From: Snodgrassella communis
Lineage (GTDB): Bacteria > Pseudomonadota > Gammaproteobacteria > Burkholderiales > Neisseriaceae
Reading direction: 5' to 3'
Length of the DNA stretch: 64,000 nt
Assembly (NCBI RefSeq): GCF_914768045.1
Contig: NZ_CAJZCD010000005.1
Location: forward strand, 1-64,000
Each line of letters begins with the position of its first letter. Within the stretch, counting starts at the first letter, position 1. Shown one piece after another: positions 33,098 to 41,489 of the stretch. A program made the translations under genes and the position numbers. The notes beneath the pieces are model-generated. The model did no database searches and was not told the DNA's origin. It saw only the letters and a list, made by a program, of their open reading frames with translations.

Positions 33098-36000
33098 TTA
33101 TCTCAAATCATTAGCAACGTCGTGTAATGTTCTTTTCCAGAACTCTTTAAATTGTTTGACGCCCTCTGGTGTATCAACGAGGGCTTTAAAGGTTACGTTT
33201 TTGTTACCATTGCTTAGCTCCACTTTGATTGCCTCGGTGACTTTAATCATGTCATTAATATCCTTGCCGCTGGCTTTGCGCTCGCCAAATCCGGCCGGCG
33301 GTGTCGGGGCAGTCATTTGGTTAACATCCGGTACGGCTGGCCGGCGACCGCTGCCAAGGGAAATGCCGCCTATGCCCGCCTCTTCCGCTCGCTTCTTTTT
33401 CCAGTAGGCTTCTTCGCGCTCGCGGTACTCTTTACTGAAGATGCTAATCGGTTTGTTGGCTGTGTCTGTGCGCCCGCCGTTCTTTAATGTTTCTGCTGCC
33501 TCGGATAAATCCTGTGCGGCCGATTTGGTATCTTTCTGCGCTTCATCAAATGCTTTAATCTGTCTGAGCATGGCCTCGGCATGACGCAACTGTTCCGGTG
33601 TGGCGCCATCCCTGCGCAGGTTGTATAGCTGGCGCTGCATGGCATCCATGCCCAGTGTGGCCACCTGTTCTTTTAAACCCTCCAGTGTGGTCAGAACAGA
33701 TTTCTGTTTCTGTATCTGTTCGGTTAAGGCATTAAGTGCCTGCGCCTGCCGTATCTGCTCATTGGTGGCATGTGTCAGCCCCAGCCGGAAAGCAATCAGG
33801 CCGTTTTTACCGCCGAGAAGTTCGGCCTTGGCTTCCTGTGCCTGCTGTACCATGTCTTTCAGGGTTTGCTGATTCTGTGCCTGCTCCCGGTATAGTTTGC
33901 TTTGTGCCATGTACTGCTTGGCCTGCTCCAGTTGTGCGCTGGTGGCATTTTTGGCAGATAGCTGAAACAGTACCAATCCCTCTCTGCCACCCTGTAACTC
34001 TGCTTTGGCTTCATCGGCACTTTTGCCGAGTGATTGCAGGGTGTCAGATACCGATTTAATGTTGTCAATCTGCTTTTGCAGACTTTCGTTCTTCAATAGG
34101 GACTGGGTGTATTCGTTTAATTCCTTATCTTTACCTTTTAACTGGCCGGTGCCGGCTTTGGCCACCTCTGCGGCGACTTTTGCCGACATGCCGCCAGCCA
34201 TTAACTCTTTCTGCTTTTCCAGCAGCTCATTGCTTTGCTTTTGCGAATCAATTAACTTCTGAAAAGCTGCGTTTACTTTGTTTACCGCATCAGTAGCTGC
34301 CTGTTCTTTTTCCTCCGCGGTTTCGAACAGTGGTACATTTTTGCCATAGGCGTTAAGCTCTTTGCCATACTGAGCCACCTGTTTGCGTAGCTGGTCTTGT
34401 TTGTATATTGCCTCCTCAATGGCTTTTGCGGATTTAGAACCCGGTTTTATATCGAGCAGTTTGAATATTTCATCTTTTGCCTGCTCCGCTGTTATTTCAC
34501 AATTTTTTAATTTCTCTTCTATCTGCGCAATTTCTTTCCGCGCCATATCCAACCGCATTTGCGATACATCCGGTCTGTGAAACGGGGACGCATATGTATC
34601 CACGGATTTAGCGACCATTCCACCGATCGCCTTGTCTCTTTGCTTGATAGTGTCGTTATAGTTTTTTTCCGCCTGATTTCGCAGATGCGTTTTTTCTGTC
34701 GTATCCGCAGCGGCATATTTTTGTCTTAGCTCTTCTAAAGTCCCGATTTGTGTTCGCAGGGAATTGGTGGCGACATCAGTGGCTTTGCTGATTTCATAAT
34801 AAGTAAACGCTGCCATTGCCAAACCGGCAACCAAACCAACCCAGCCACCTTTTGCCATACCAGCAACACTGCTGATTGCGCTTGCTGCTCCGGCTGCACC
34901 AGTGACTGCACCAGTGACTGCACCAGTGACTGCACCAGTGGCTGACGTGCCGGCACTGCTCGCCTTAGCTGCCGCCAGAAATTTAGCTGCGGCTGCCTCT
35001 TTCAGCATGGCTGCGGTAGATTTTTCTGATGCGGCAATTTCGGCGTATTTACGGATAATCACTGCCGTAATAGAGGCGGCATATTTTCCGGTATAGACAG
35101 CAGCCACGGTGCCAACAATGGTGGCAACCACGCCCAGATGATTCCCCAGCCACTCAAGCACAGCACCGGCTTTCTGGCTGGCACCGGTGGTTTCATTCAG
35201 TGCGCCGACAAAGGTCATGACTTGGTTTTTAAGGGTCGTCACCGACTGGCCAATGGTCTTGTCCATTTTGCCAAATTGCGCATCAACGGCTGTCGATTGT
35301 TTCAATATGGCATTGGCCACAGCCTCGGATGTCAGCTTGCCCTCGGCCGCCAGTGTGCGCAATTGCCCGACTGTAACCCCTAATCCTTTGGCTATTGTCT
35401 GCGCCAGCCCGGGTGCCTGCTCCAGTACGGAGTTTAATTCCTCACCACGCAATGTGCCTGATGCGAATGCCTGTGATAACTGCACCAGTGCTGCCGCCTG
35501 TGATTCAGCTGAGCCACCACCGATTACCATCGCTTTGTTGATGGTATCAGTCAGTTTTAACAGTTTGCTGCCGCTGATTCCGATCTGATTCTGCGACATG
35601 GCCAGCTTGTTATACAGTTCGGCCACGGTGCCCAGCGACTGGCCGGTTTTATTGGCACTGGCGATTAGCTGGCTGCGCACCTGCGTTAATTCGGCAGTGG
35701 AATCAATCACCAGCTTCAAGCGGTTGTTTACCGTTGTCCATTCATCTGCTATGCCAGATAGCTGCTTCACGCTGCCGATGCCCAGCATGGCTACAGCCAG
35801 ATGCTTCACTTTAACTGCGGCGGCATCAAGCTTGGCATTAAATTCAGTCAGGCTTTTGACATCAACGTCGCCTACCTTTACGGCAACCGGATTCATTGAA
35901 TCCATCTTTGCTGTCAGGGGCGCGGCGCGTTTAACTGGCTCCGGTGCGGCCGGTTGCGCTTTTCTCATTGCAGCAAGTGCTGCTTCTTCCGCTTTCAGCT

Positions 36001-36370
36001 CACGCGTCCTGATTGTAGCAAGCGATAATAATTCGTTTTGCTTACCAAATTTAATCAGATGGGCGTTTAAACCCGCAGAATTGTTCTGATACTCGTCGCC
36101 TACCTTTTTCAGTTCTTCCTTGTACTTGCGTACGGATACAGCGGTCTGTTTAAATGCGTCCACCTGCTCCATGGTGACGCCCAGATTTAACAGGGTCTGC
36201 GCCCTTGTTGCGATGGTGGCATCGGTTAAGCCATTGATACTGCGGGCAGATGTCTGATACGCACGCGTCAGTGCCTGAGCAGATTTTTTGGCCTGCTCTT
36301 CCGTGCTGCGTATACCGGCAATAAACCCGCGTGCGTCAAGGCCAAACCCTATGGTTAAATCATCAGACAT
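33098..36370 (-). CDS. Tape measure protein
   Basis: 1090 residues, the longest prophage gene. Residues about 170-370 match the tape-measure N-terminal domain (LKLVIDSTAELTQVRSQLIA, LRGEELNSVLEQAPGLAQTI, GVTVGQLRTLAAEGKLTSEA). Hydrophobic spans follow (LGVVATIVGTVAAVYTG; GWVGLVAGLAMAAFTYYEI), then long Gln/Lys/Glu coiled coils (EQAQNQQTLKDMVQQAQEAK). It sets tail length inside the tube and may enter the host membrane on injection. A 12-bp tandem repeat lies at 34894-34941. It is preceded by the G/T chaperone genes, as usual. Confidence 0.9.
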   Translation of the reverse strand: MSDDLTIGFGLDARGFIAGIRSTEEQAKKSAQALTRAYQTSARSINGLTDATIATRAQTLLNLGVTMEQVDAFKQTAVSVRKYKEELKKVGDEYQNNSAGLNAHLIKFGKQNELLSLATIRTRELKAEEAALAAMRKAQPAAPEPVKRAAPLTAKMDSMNPVAVKVGDVDVKSLTEFNAKLDAAAVKVKHLAVAMLGIGSVKQLSGIADEWTTVNNRLKLVIDSTAELTQVRSQLIASANKTGQSLGTVAELYNKLAMSQNQIGISGSKLLKLTDTINKAMVIGGGSAESQAAALVQLSQAFASGTLRGEELNSVLEQAPGLAQTIAKGLGVTVGQLRTLAAEGKLTSEAVANAILKQSTAVDAQFGKMDKTIGQSVTTLKNQVMTFVGALNETTGASQKAGAVLEWLGNHLGVVATIVGTVAAVYTGKYAASITAVIIRKYAEIAASEKSTAAMLKEAAAAKFLAAAKASSAGTSATGAVTGAVTGAVTGAAGAASAISSVAGMAKGGWVGLVAGLAMAAFTYYEISKATDVATNSLRTQIGTLEELRQKYAAADTTEKTHLRNQAEKNYNDTIKQRDKAIGGMVAKSVDTYASPFHRPDVSQMRLDMARKEIAQIEEKLKNCEITAEQAKDEIFKLLDIKPGSKSAKAIEEAIYKQDQLRKQVAQYGKELNAYGKNVPLFETAEEKEQAATDAVNKVNAAFQKLIDSQKQSNELLEKQKELMAGGMSAKVAAEVAKAGTGQLKGKDKELNEYTQSLLKNESLQKQIDNIKSVSDTLQSLGKSADEAKAELQGGREGLVLFQLSAKNATSAQLEQAKQYMAQSKLYREQAQNQQTLKDMVQQAQEAKAELLGGKNGLIAFRLGLTHATNEQIRQAQALNALTEQIQKQKSVLTTLEGLKEQVATLGMDAMQRQLYNLRRDGATPEQLRHAEAMLRQIKAFDEAQKDTKSAAQDLSEAAETLKNGGRTDTANKPISIFSKEYREREEAYWKKKRAEEAGIGGISLGSGRRPAVPDVNQMTAPTPPAGFGERKASGKDINDMIKVTEAIKVELSNGNKNVTFKALVDTPEGVKQFKEFWKRTLHDVANDLR
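34894..34941 (-). repeat. 12-bp tandem repeat (4 copies) inside the tape measure gene
   Basis: CTGCACCAGTGA repeated three times plus CTGCACCAGTGG. On the coding strand it gives the residue run TGAVTGAVTGAVTGA. Copies keep frame, so slippage would change tape length by four residues per unit. Confidence 0.9.
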
Positions 36371-36386
36371 AACTACACCTTTATTC

Positions 36387-36611
36387 CTACCATTTATCTA
36401 GCGGGCAATGCAATCCCCAGATTTTTGCTTTCGGCTTTATAAAACAGCCACAGCGAAGACATCGGTCAAGCATATGCACCGGCGCACCGGGCGGGGTATC
36501 TGTTACCCAGCGGTTGATTTCTGTGCATGTCGCACAAATAGCCTGTTTCCGCTCATAATTGCTGCTGCTGTCGCGCTGTGCCTGTGTGCCCTGATTACAA
36601 TCGCATCCCAT
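36387..36611 (-). CDS. Small cysteine-rich zinc-binding-like tail-region protein
   Basis: 74 residues with several Cys: MGCDCN at the start, CATC near residue 26, CLRCGC near residue 51 and a final HCPLDKW. The two CxxC pairs could hold zinc. It lies between the T chaperone frame and the tape measure gene and is transcribed with them. A role in tail assembly is possible. I recognise no named family. Confidence 0.5.
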   Translation of the reverse strand: MGCDCNQGTQAQRDSSSNYERKQAICATCTEINRWVTDTPPGAPVHMLDRCLRCGCFIKPKAKIWGLHCPLDKW

Positions 36612-36620
36612 AAATAACCC

Positions 36621-36645
36621 ATAAAAAACAGCGGCACTTGTCCGC
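36621..36645 (-). terminator. Weak terminator before the cysteine-rich gene
   Basis: ACAGCGG / CCGCTGT stem, T run on the minus strand, only a few bases past the T frame stop at 36651. The tape measure lies beyond it, so read-through must be frequent. Confidence 0.5.
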
Positions 36646-36650
36646 TGTAC

Positions 36651-36923
36651 TTAATCATCCAAACCGTCCAGAAACGCATCAATCTCATCTGCATCATCAT
36701 CCGCAACATTGTGGCACTCAATTTCATCATCGGCCAAATCTGGCAATAGCAAATCATGCAGCTGTAATTCCTCATTGCCAGCAGCGCGCGCCGTAATTAA
36801 CGTGTTATAGGCCAGATACTGCTCGGTGCGCCATTGTGGGAAACCAAAGCGGTGGTAATAATTCAGATAACGGTTAAATTCGCTTACCGGCCAGTCGTCA
36901 ATCTCACTGGCCGGAATATGCAA
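36651..36923 (-). CDS. Tail assembly chaperone T part, expressed by frameshift
   Basis: As an independent ORF it would need a TTG start (HIPASEIDDWPVSEFNRYLN, 90 residues) and has no good ribosome site. The frame stays open upstream through KFIIELSFLLHIP to the A AAA AAG heptamer in the G gene, where a -1 shift would join it to G. The SEFNRYLNYYHRFG segment resembles tail assembly protein T / DUF4035. The C-terminus is strongly acidic. So the likely product is a G-T fusion made in small amount, which loads the tape measure during tail assembly. Confidence 0.7.
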   Translation of the reverse strand: MHIPASEIDDWPVSEFNRYLNYYHRFGFPQWRTEQYLAYNTLITARAAGNEELQLHDLLLPDLADDEIECHNVADDDADEIDAFLDGLDD

Positions 36924-36940
36924 TAAAAAAGACAGTTCAA

Positions 36941-37336
36941 TTATGAATTTTTCGCGTCTTGTGATTGCTTTTTTAGCCCTGCATCTCCGTTAATCAGGAA
37001 GAAATGATCCTGCACGGCAGCCAGTACTTTGCTAGGCAAATCAGCCAGAAATTCCAAATCTTCACGGTCATCCGGATAAAACATGGACTTGCCCTCCCGG
37101 TCAACAATCATCAGCGCTTTTTCACGCACACCGTTTAAACCATCGTCGTACCCACTTTCGAATTCACTGCAACGCTGGAAAAAATCGGTCATTTCGCGCA
37201 CATTGAGCATCTTCACATATAGATGTTTATCGTACGGGGCAATGTCCGGTACCTCACTGATTACGTCCTTTCTCATGTATCGGCGTGCAGAATCGATAAA
37301 GGCTTTTTTGTTCGGGGTATCTGCTGTGCTGGTCAT
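36941..37336 (-). CDS. Tail assembly chaperone G
   Basis: 131 residues (MTSTADTPNKKAFIDSARRY), small, acidic and soluble. It sits just downstream of the major tail protein and just upstream of the tape measure group, the invariant position of lambda gpG. Near its end lies A AAA AAG (36968-36974 on the minus strand), the strongest bacterial -1 slippery heptamer, in the correct phase. It stops at 36941 after KKQSQDAKNS when no shift occurs. It should bind the tape measure before tube polymerisation. Confidence 0.7.
   Translation of the reverse strand: MTSTADTPNKKAFIDSARRYMRKDVISEVPDIAPYDKHLYVKMLNVREMTDFFQRCSEFESGYDDGLNGVREKALMIVDREGKSMFYPDDREDLEFLADLPSKVLAAVQDHFFLINGDAGLKKQSQDAKNS
36968..36974 (-). 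promoter_or_regulatory. -1 ribosomal frameshift site A AAA AAG
   Basis: In the G frame the codons are CTA AAA AAG. Shifting one base back gives AAA AAA GCA and an open frame into the T part with no stop in between. The final G-only reading ends 27 bp later. Confidence 0.7.
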
Positions 37337-37337
37337 C

Positions 37338-38024
37338 TTATTTTACTCCTGTTGTGGTATCTAATTTACGGCTACGCCCGTTAATTTGCAGCTCCATGGC
37401 AAACTGCCACTTGTCGCCACTCTTGCCGTCCCAGTCCAAGCTGGTAATTTTTACCTGATAACCGCGCATATACTTACTGCCTCTGGGCTTCAAGGTAAAA
37501 AATATGGTTTCCAGCTCCTCGGCCATCTCTTCCAGAAAATCTTGCACTGCCTTGTCCGGTGTCCACAGACCAGACAGGCTGATGGTGCCCGGCTCTTTTT
37601 CCAGCTCAGTCACACTGCCCTCATCGCAGATGGTGGTCGCATCAATTGTTTTGGTCTTGAGTGCCGCTATCTTGACACTGGTGGCATCGCAAAAGAGGTA
37701 ACCCTTGACGGTGGTAAATTTGGCATCGGTCACGGTACCGATATCCTCACCATTGAGCGTCATCAGCGCAAAGGTGTCTTCATTGCTTACGCTCACTAGG
37801 TAATAACCATTAATTGCCTCATTTTCAACGCTCTCAACCCAAATCACATCACTGGTTTTCAGGCCGTGCCCCACCGCAGTGGCAATGGCCGGTTTGGTAT
37901 TGGACAAGGCGGTGATTTCCTTAGTTGGCGTCTCGGGTAAATCATAAAAATACGTGCGGCTATTAAAACTCATCCCACGCTTTGAACTTCTCTTAGCTAC
38001 TGGTTGCCCTTGTGCTTTTGCCAT
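37338..38024 (-). CDS. Major tail tube protein
   Basis: 228 residues. Beta-rich, with MSFNSRTYFYDLPETPTKEI at the start and a C-terminal LDWDGKSGDKWQFAMELQIN segment. It sits between the tail terminator and gene G, where HK97/lambda phages carry the major tail protein. The middle (GYYLVSVSNEDTFALMTLNG) looks like a beta-barrel insert. It should stack in rings around the tape measure to make the tube. Ends one base before the G start. Confidence 0.7.
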   Translation of the reverse strand: MAKAQGQPVAKRSSKRGMSFNSRTYFYDLPETPTKEITALSNTKPAIATAVGHGLKTSDVIWVESVENEAINGYYLVSVSNEDTFALMTLNGEDIGTVTDAKFTTVKGYLFCDATSVKIAALKTKTIDATTICDEGSVTELEKEPGTISLSGLWTPDKAVQDFLEEMAEELETIFFTLKPRGSKYMRGYQVKITSLDWDGKSGDKWQFAMELQINGRSRKLDTTTGVK

Positions 38025-38037
38025 AACAAAACTCCAT

Positions 38038-38062
38038 AAAAAAAGCCACGGATAACCGTGGC
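38038..38062 (-). terminator. Terminator between tail terminator and tail tube genes
   Basis: GCCACGG / CCGTGGC stem followed by seven T on the minus strand, 18 bp beyond the 38080 stop. Probably leaky, to set the ratio between head and tail genes. Confidence 0.6.
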
Positions 38063-38079
38063 CTGTATCAAAACAATTG

Positions 38080-38436
38080 TCAGTTAATCAGATAATCAAA
38101 AGTTGCCTGATACTTCTTTCTGTCAATATCGTAAGAAAAAAACGGTGCCGTTTTCAACTGGCAATCAATTTCCTCACTATCCTGTATTAAATCCATTGCC
38201 TCCTGCACACAATGCGCGCGCTCCTGCGGTGTATTGGCATAAATATCCACCTGCACCCGCGGATTAAAAGCCTGATAACAGTTTGTCGCCTCCACTTGCC
38301 CGGAAATAACGCTATAACGCATGGCTGGCCACATAGCCGGGTCAGCAGCATTGTTCTGCACCGGTATCAGGTCAGGATAAACACGCCCGCCACACAAATC
38401 CTTTATCAGGCTGTAAAAAATAGCTATTTCTTCCAT
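38080..38436 (-). CDS. Tail terminator / completion protein (DUF3168 type)
   Basis: 118 residues. GGRVYPDLIPVQNNAADPAM, MRYSVISGQ and AFNPRVQVDIYANTPQERAH fit the DUF3168 (gp17-like) fold that caps the tail at the end joined to the head. It overlaps the preceding gene by 13 bp and lies directly after the HK97 gp10-like gene, the usual order connector, closure, gp10, DUF3168, tube. Confidence 0.75.
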   Translation of the reverse strand: MEEIAIFYSLIKDLCGGRVYPDLIPVQNNAADPAMWPAMRYSVISGQVEATNCYQAFNPRVQVDIYANTPQERAHCVQEAMDLIQDSEEIDCQLKTAPFFSYDIDRKKYQATFDYLIN

Positions 38437-38906
38437 TCTTTCCGCACTTCTGTCATCAATATCTTTGTAGCTGCCTTTTTCGCCTCTCCTCGCTTATTAT
38501 CGAAAGCCGGACGCATAAACGGGTGCGGCTGTGGCATATTAATACCGTATTCTATAAAAGCAGCGATTTGCTTTGCGCCTTTGGGGATTTCTTTAGAATT
38601 AGAAACCGTTACAATATGCTTGGAAGTCAGTCCACGCCGTTCTGATGCGGGTATGCGTTTCATGATAATGCTGCGCCCGACATGACCGGGCTTCACTACT
38701 GTACAGGTTTTGCCCCCCTTGCCGTCACTGTTATAAACCTTGTACGAGTTTGGTGCTTTGTAGGCGATGGCTTTCGCCTCGTCCCGGATAATAGCAGTCC
38801 CTCGGCCGGTAGCTTTTTTAGCCACCTCTTCCTGCACGGCGTTCCCCAGCTTCCGTAATCGTTTTTGCAGCTTATCTAATCCATTGATTTTAATATTGAA
38901 CGACAT
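38424..38906 (-). CDS. HK97 gp10-like tail completion protein
   Basis: 160 residues, basic. MSFNIKINGLDKLQKRLRKL at the start, then AIIRDEAKAIAYKAPNSYKV, PGHVGRSIIMKRIPAS and IAAFIEYGINMPQPHPFMRP. The final PHPFMRPAFD block is characteristic of HK97 gp10 family neck/tail completion proteins. It should act at the head-tail joint. It overlaps the next gene by 13 bp. Confidence 0.8.
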   Translation of the reverse strand: MSFNIKINGLDKLQKRLRKLGNAVQEEVAKKATGRGTAIIRDEAKAIAYKAPNSYKVYNSDGKGGKTCTVVKPGHVGRSIIMKRIPASERRGLTSKHIVTVSNSKEIPKGAKQIAAFIEYGINMPQPHPFMRPAFDNKRGEAKKAATKILMTEVRKEWKK

Positions 38907-38908
38907 AA

Positions 38909-39250
38909 TTACCCCTCATTTATACCAGTCACGCAAGGCAAATTAATAACTTCCGGGTGAACCGAATCGGGTAACACCGCCTGAATATTGAAAATACTGC
39001 CTTTGTACATAATCCGGTATTCCGGCGTAATGTTGGCTGTCAGTTTGCTTGTGCGCACCTGTATCGACACGGTACAACTTGCCGAATCCAGCCCGTTCTT
39101 AACAAATTCACGCCCAGACAGATAGGACATGTTTGCCCATACCTTGCCAACATCAACCCAGTTTTTTTCAATATCTCCCAGAGTGCCCTTGCTGATTTCC
39201 GGGCGTTGAATCAATACCCGTTTATCAAGTTTGCCTGCCGCAATACTCAT
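38909..39250 (-). CDS. Head closure / head-tail adaptor protein
   Basis: 113 residues from the ATG at 39250 (MSIAAGKLDKRVLIQRPEIS), which overlaps the stop of the connector gene by ATGA; the track start at 39310 lies well inside the connector gene. DKRVLIQRP, then WVDVGKVWANMSYLSGREFV and YRIMYKGSIFNIQAVLPDS are the pattern of SPP1 gp16-type head-tail joining proteins. It closes the portal after DNA packaging and receives the tail. Confidence 0.8.
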   Translation of the reverse strand: MSIAAGKLDKRVLIQRPEISKGTLGDIEKNWVDVGKVWANMSYLSGREFVKNGLDSASCTVSIQVRTSKLTANITPEYRIMYKGSIFNIQAVLPDSVHPEVINLPCVTGINEG

Positions 39251-39561
39251 GAATCCCCCCACATAATCCGGTACGGCTGCAATAAAAACCCAACACCAAA
39301 AGGCAACCATGCGGCATTCATTGCAGAAACCGCCTCACGGTTTTTATACCAGTTGGCGGTTAGCAGCAACATTGCCATGTCGACTGCGGAGTTATACAAC
39401 ATGCCGGTTGGGTCTGTATCCGGCACTTCATTTTCGTACCAGTTGCGTCCGGTGAACTGTTTTACTGTTTCCTGCGCCGCTGCTAGATAAATTCTAAGCA
39501 AATCATCTTCGCTATCGTCATCAATCCGGCAATTATTACGAATATCATCAATACTAATCAT
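39247..39561 (-). CDS. HK97 gp6-like head-tail connector
   Basis: 104 residues: MISIDDIRNNCRIDDDSEDD, LLRIYLAAAQETVKQFTGRN and WYKNREAVSAMNAAWLPFGV. The N-terminal acidic helix, YLAAAQE segment and NRE motif are typical of gp6-like connectors that form a ring below the portal. It lies between capsid and closure genes in the correct order and overlaps the closure gene by four bases. Confidence 0.85.
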   Translation of the reverse strand: MISIDDIRNNCRIDDDSEDDLLRIYLAAAQETVKQFTGRNWYENEVPDTDPTGMLYNSAVDMAMLLLTANWYKNREAVSAMNAAWLPFGVGFLLQPYRIMWGDS

Positions 39562-39573
39562 AATCGCCCTCAG

Positions 39574-39592
39574 CCGCCCCGTAAGGGGCGGA
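39574..39592 (-). terminator. GC-rich hairpin after the capsid gene
   Basis: CCGCCCC, GTAA loop and GGGGCGG, in the 50 bp between capsid stop and connector start. There is no T run, so it may be an mRNA stabiliser of the capsid message as much as a terminator. Confidence 0.45.
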
Positions 39593-39611
39593 ATAAACGG
39601 TTTTGGTTTGT

Positions 39612-40838
39612 TTAGGAATTCGGCGGCGTAGTCTGTGCACCCTGCAATTTACCCGTTACAAATGCATCTTTCCGGTAAATAGCCAGTGCCAGCCGCTCCT
39701 CGCACAATATGGTTACCATATTACGAACAAAATCACTATCGTTATTAAAGGCGATATTAATACCCATCTCCCACCGGTCAAAGATTTGTGCCCCCATTTT
39801 GAAAGCACCAGTCAGAAACTCTCCTTGTGGCATAGACGGCGTGGCAACAACTGGCTGCCCCCATAATGTCGGGATTGTCTGCCCCTGCGGATTACCGATT
39901 ACATAGCGGCCAATGTCATCCTTGGCCATTTCAATTTCTGCCCATTGCACCGGGTTAAGTACATGGCCGGTAGCACTGTAGCCAGACAATACCACCTGCA
40001 GCATGGCCAGACGTAACTGGTCAATAATGGTAAAGTCCTTAACGTTACTTTCATTTTTAAACTTTGTAGCGTTAGGTATCAGGCCATCTATCTCTACGCC
40101 ACCACCGATGCCATTTAATAGCTGCTGCTCTTCCTTGAGTTTCAGGCCATACCGTAAACGGCCATCAATCATAGACTGCAAGCCGGACGCGTCACTCAAT
40201 ATCTGTCTGGTTGCTTTAAGCCAGTGGGCAATAGTTACAACCGGCACCGTTTCCTGCACATAGTTTAACTGTGATTCAGGCTTTACAGATCCCTCAGGTG
40301 TCACATTGGCGTTATTTTGAAAAGCTTCTTCTCTGGGTACAATTATCATGGCACTATCGGTATTACCCGGCGTAAGCAAATCACGCACCATTAATCGCTG
40401 CTCCGGCAAGGTGACAGCACTAACAGTATGCGGCTGTACTAATGCGCCGGCGCTGTAACTCATATAGTCTGAACCGCCTAACTCTTTAGTATTAATAGGA
40501 ATGTGCAGCTTGTCGCCTTGGGATATGTTGGCGCAGCTTTTAAACTGTTCAGACTTAACCACCATGCCCCCCAAGGTCTGCTTACCTTGCGAGGTGACAG
40601 GATTGCGCGCTTGCGCCTGTTCCATATCCTGCACTTGCGACTTCAGGCCGTTAACCTCAGTCAGCAGCTTGTCAACATCGTTTTTGAGTTCTTCGGTAAC
40701 TTTGTCACCTTTCGCAAGCTTGCCTTTAAGTTCCTCGCCAAGTCCCTTGACTTCGTCGACTGCCTTATTAACCGCTTCCTGCTTTTCTTTTAGTACTTTG
40801 GCCAGTTCAACTGCTTTGATTTCATTTTCATCAGCCAT
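39612..40838 (-). CDS. HK97-type major capsid protein with N-terminal scaffold
   Basis: 408 residues. Residues 1-85 are a Lys/Glu-rich coiled coil (EEKGL-like delta domain: [20 protein letters not shown]) that should act as scaffold and be removed by the protease gene next door. The HK97 fold follows: [56 protein letters not shown] and [20 protein letters not shown]. It ends TTPPNS. It starts one base before the protease stop. Its product makes the icosahedral shell. Confidence 0.95.
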   Translation of the reverse strand: MADENEIKAVELAKVLKEKQEAVNKAVDEVKGLGEELKGKLAKGDKVTEELKNDVDKLLTEVNGLKSQVQDMEQAQARNPVTSQGKQTLGGMVVKSEQFKSCANISQGDKLHIPINTKELGGSDYMSYSAGALVQPHTVSAVTLPEQRLMVRDLLTPGNTDSAMIIVPREEAFQNNANVTPEGSVKPESQLNYVQETVPVVTIAHWLKATRQILSDASGLQSMIDGRLRYGLKLKEEQQLLNGIGGGVEIDGLIPNATKFKNESNVKDFTIIDQLRLAMLQVVLSGYSATGHVLNPVQWAEIEMAKDDIGRYVIGNPQGQTIPTLWGQPVVATPSMPQGEFLTGAFKMGAQIFDRWEMGINIAFNNDSDFVRNMVTILCEERLALAIYRKDAFVTGKLQGAQTTPPNS

Positions 40839-41489
40839 CTAGTTAGCTCCTAAAATTCGTATAACTTCGTCTATTTCAGACACGTGGTTGGTTGGTGTTG
40901 CCTTTTGTGACAACGAAAAAAAACCGCTGTCGTGAATGACAGCGGCTTGCTTTGCATTAAATCCGTTTTGCATTAACAGCGCTTTGAACTGTTCGGATGA
41001 GGGTAAGCCATAATCATACTTGACATAATCCACCCTAGCTTCTGGATTAGCTGGAAAAATAACGACGGATATTTCATATAGTTTTACTTCGATCAATCTG
41101 TTGGTATCCGCTTCACGGTCGTATTCCTGCCGTATGATTCTATAACCAATAGACAGGCCATCAATCGCCTTGGCCTGCAATAATGCATGTGTTTCCCGTG
41201 CTTTTCCTATCTGGTCGATCAGTAATTTACCCTCGACATACAGCCCTCGTTCATCTTCAACCAGTTTGGTATAGCAACCGATAGGTGCATTCCAGTCATG
41301 ATTAAATAACACTGGCGGCATTCGGTTACGGGCTTCCCATTCCGCCAGCGACTTTGCGAACGCCCCCGGCACTACCACATCACCATAAGAATCTATATTG
41401 CCATTTATAGAACCGTAACCCGAAAAAAAACCGTCTTCTTTGACGGATTTAATTTCAAGCGGCATATCAAGACGTTTTGTCTGCATCAT
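40839..41489 (-). CDS. HK97-family prohead protease
   Basis: 216 residues. The catalytic region has VLFNHDWNAPIGCYT (active His) and AKAIDGLSIGYRI (active Ser in the GLSIGY loop), as in HK97 gp4 and U35-like proteases. FSGYGSINGNIDSYGDVVVP is the usual N-terminal block. It lies between portal and capsid and overlaps the portal stop by four bases. It trims the scaffold domain of the capsid protein before maturation. Confidence 0.95.
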   Translation of the reverse strand: MMQTKRLDMPLEIKSVKEDGFFSGYGSINGNIDSYGDVVVPGAFAKSLAEWEARNRMPPVLFNHDWNAPIGCYTKLVEDERGLYVEGKLLIDQIGKARETHALLQAKAIDGLSIGYRIIRQEYDREADTNRLIEVKLYEISVVIFPANPEARVDYVKYDYGLPSSEQFKALLMQNGFNAKQAAVIHDSGFFSLSQKATPTNHVSEIDEVIRILGAN

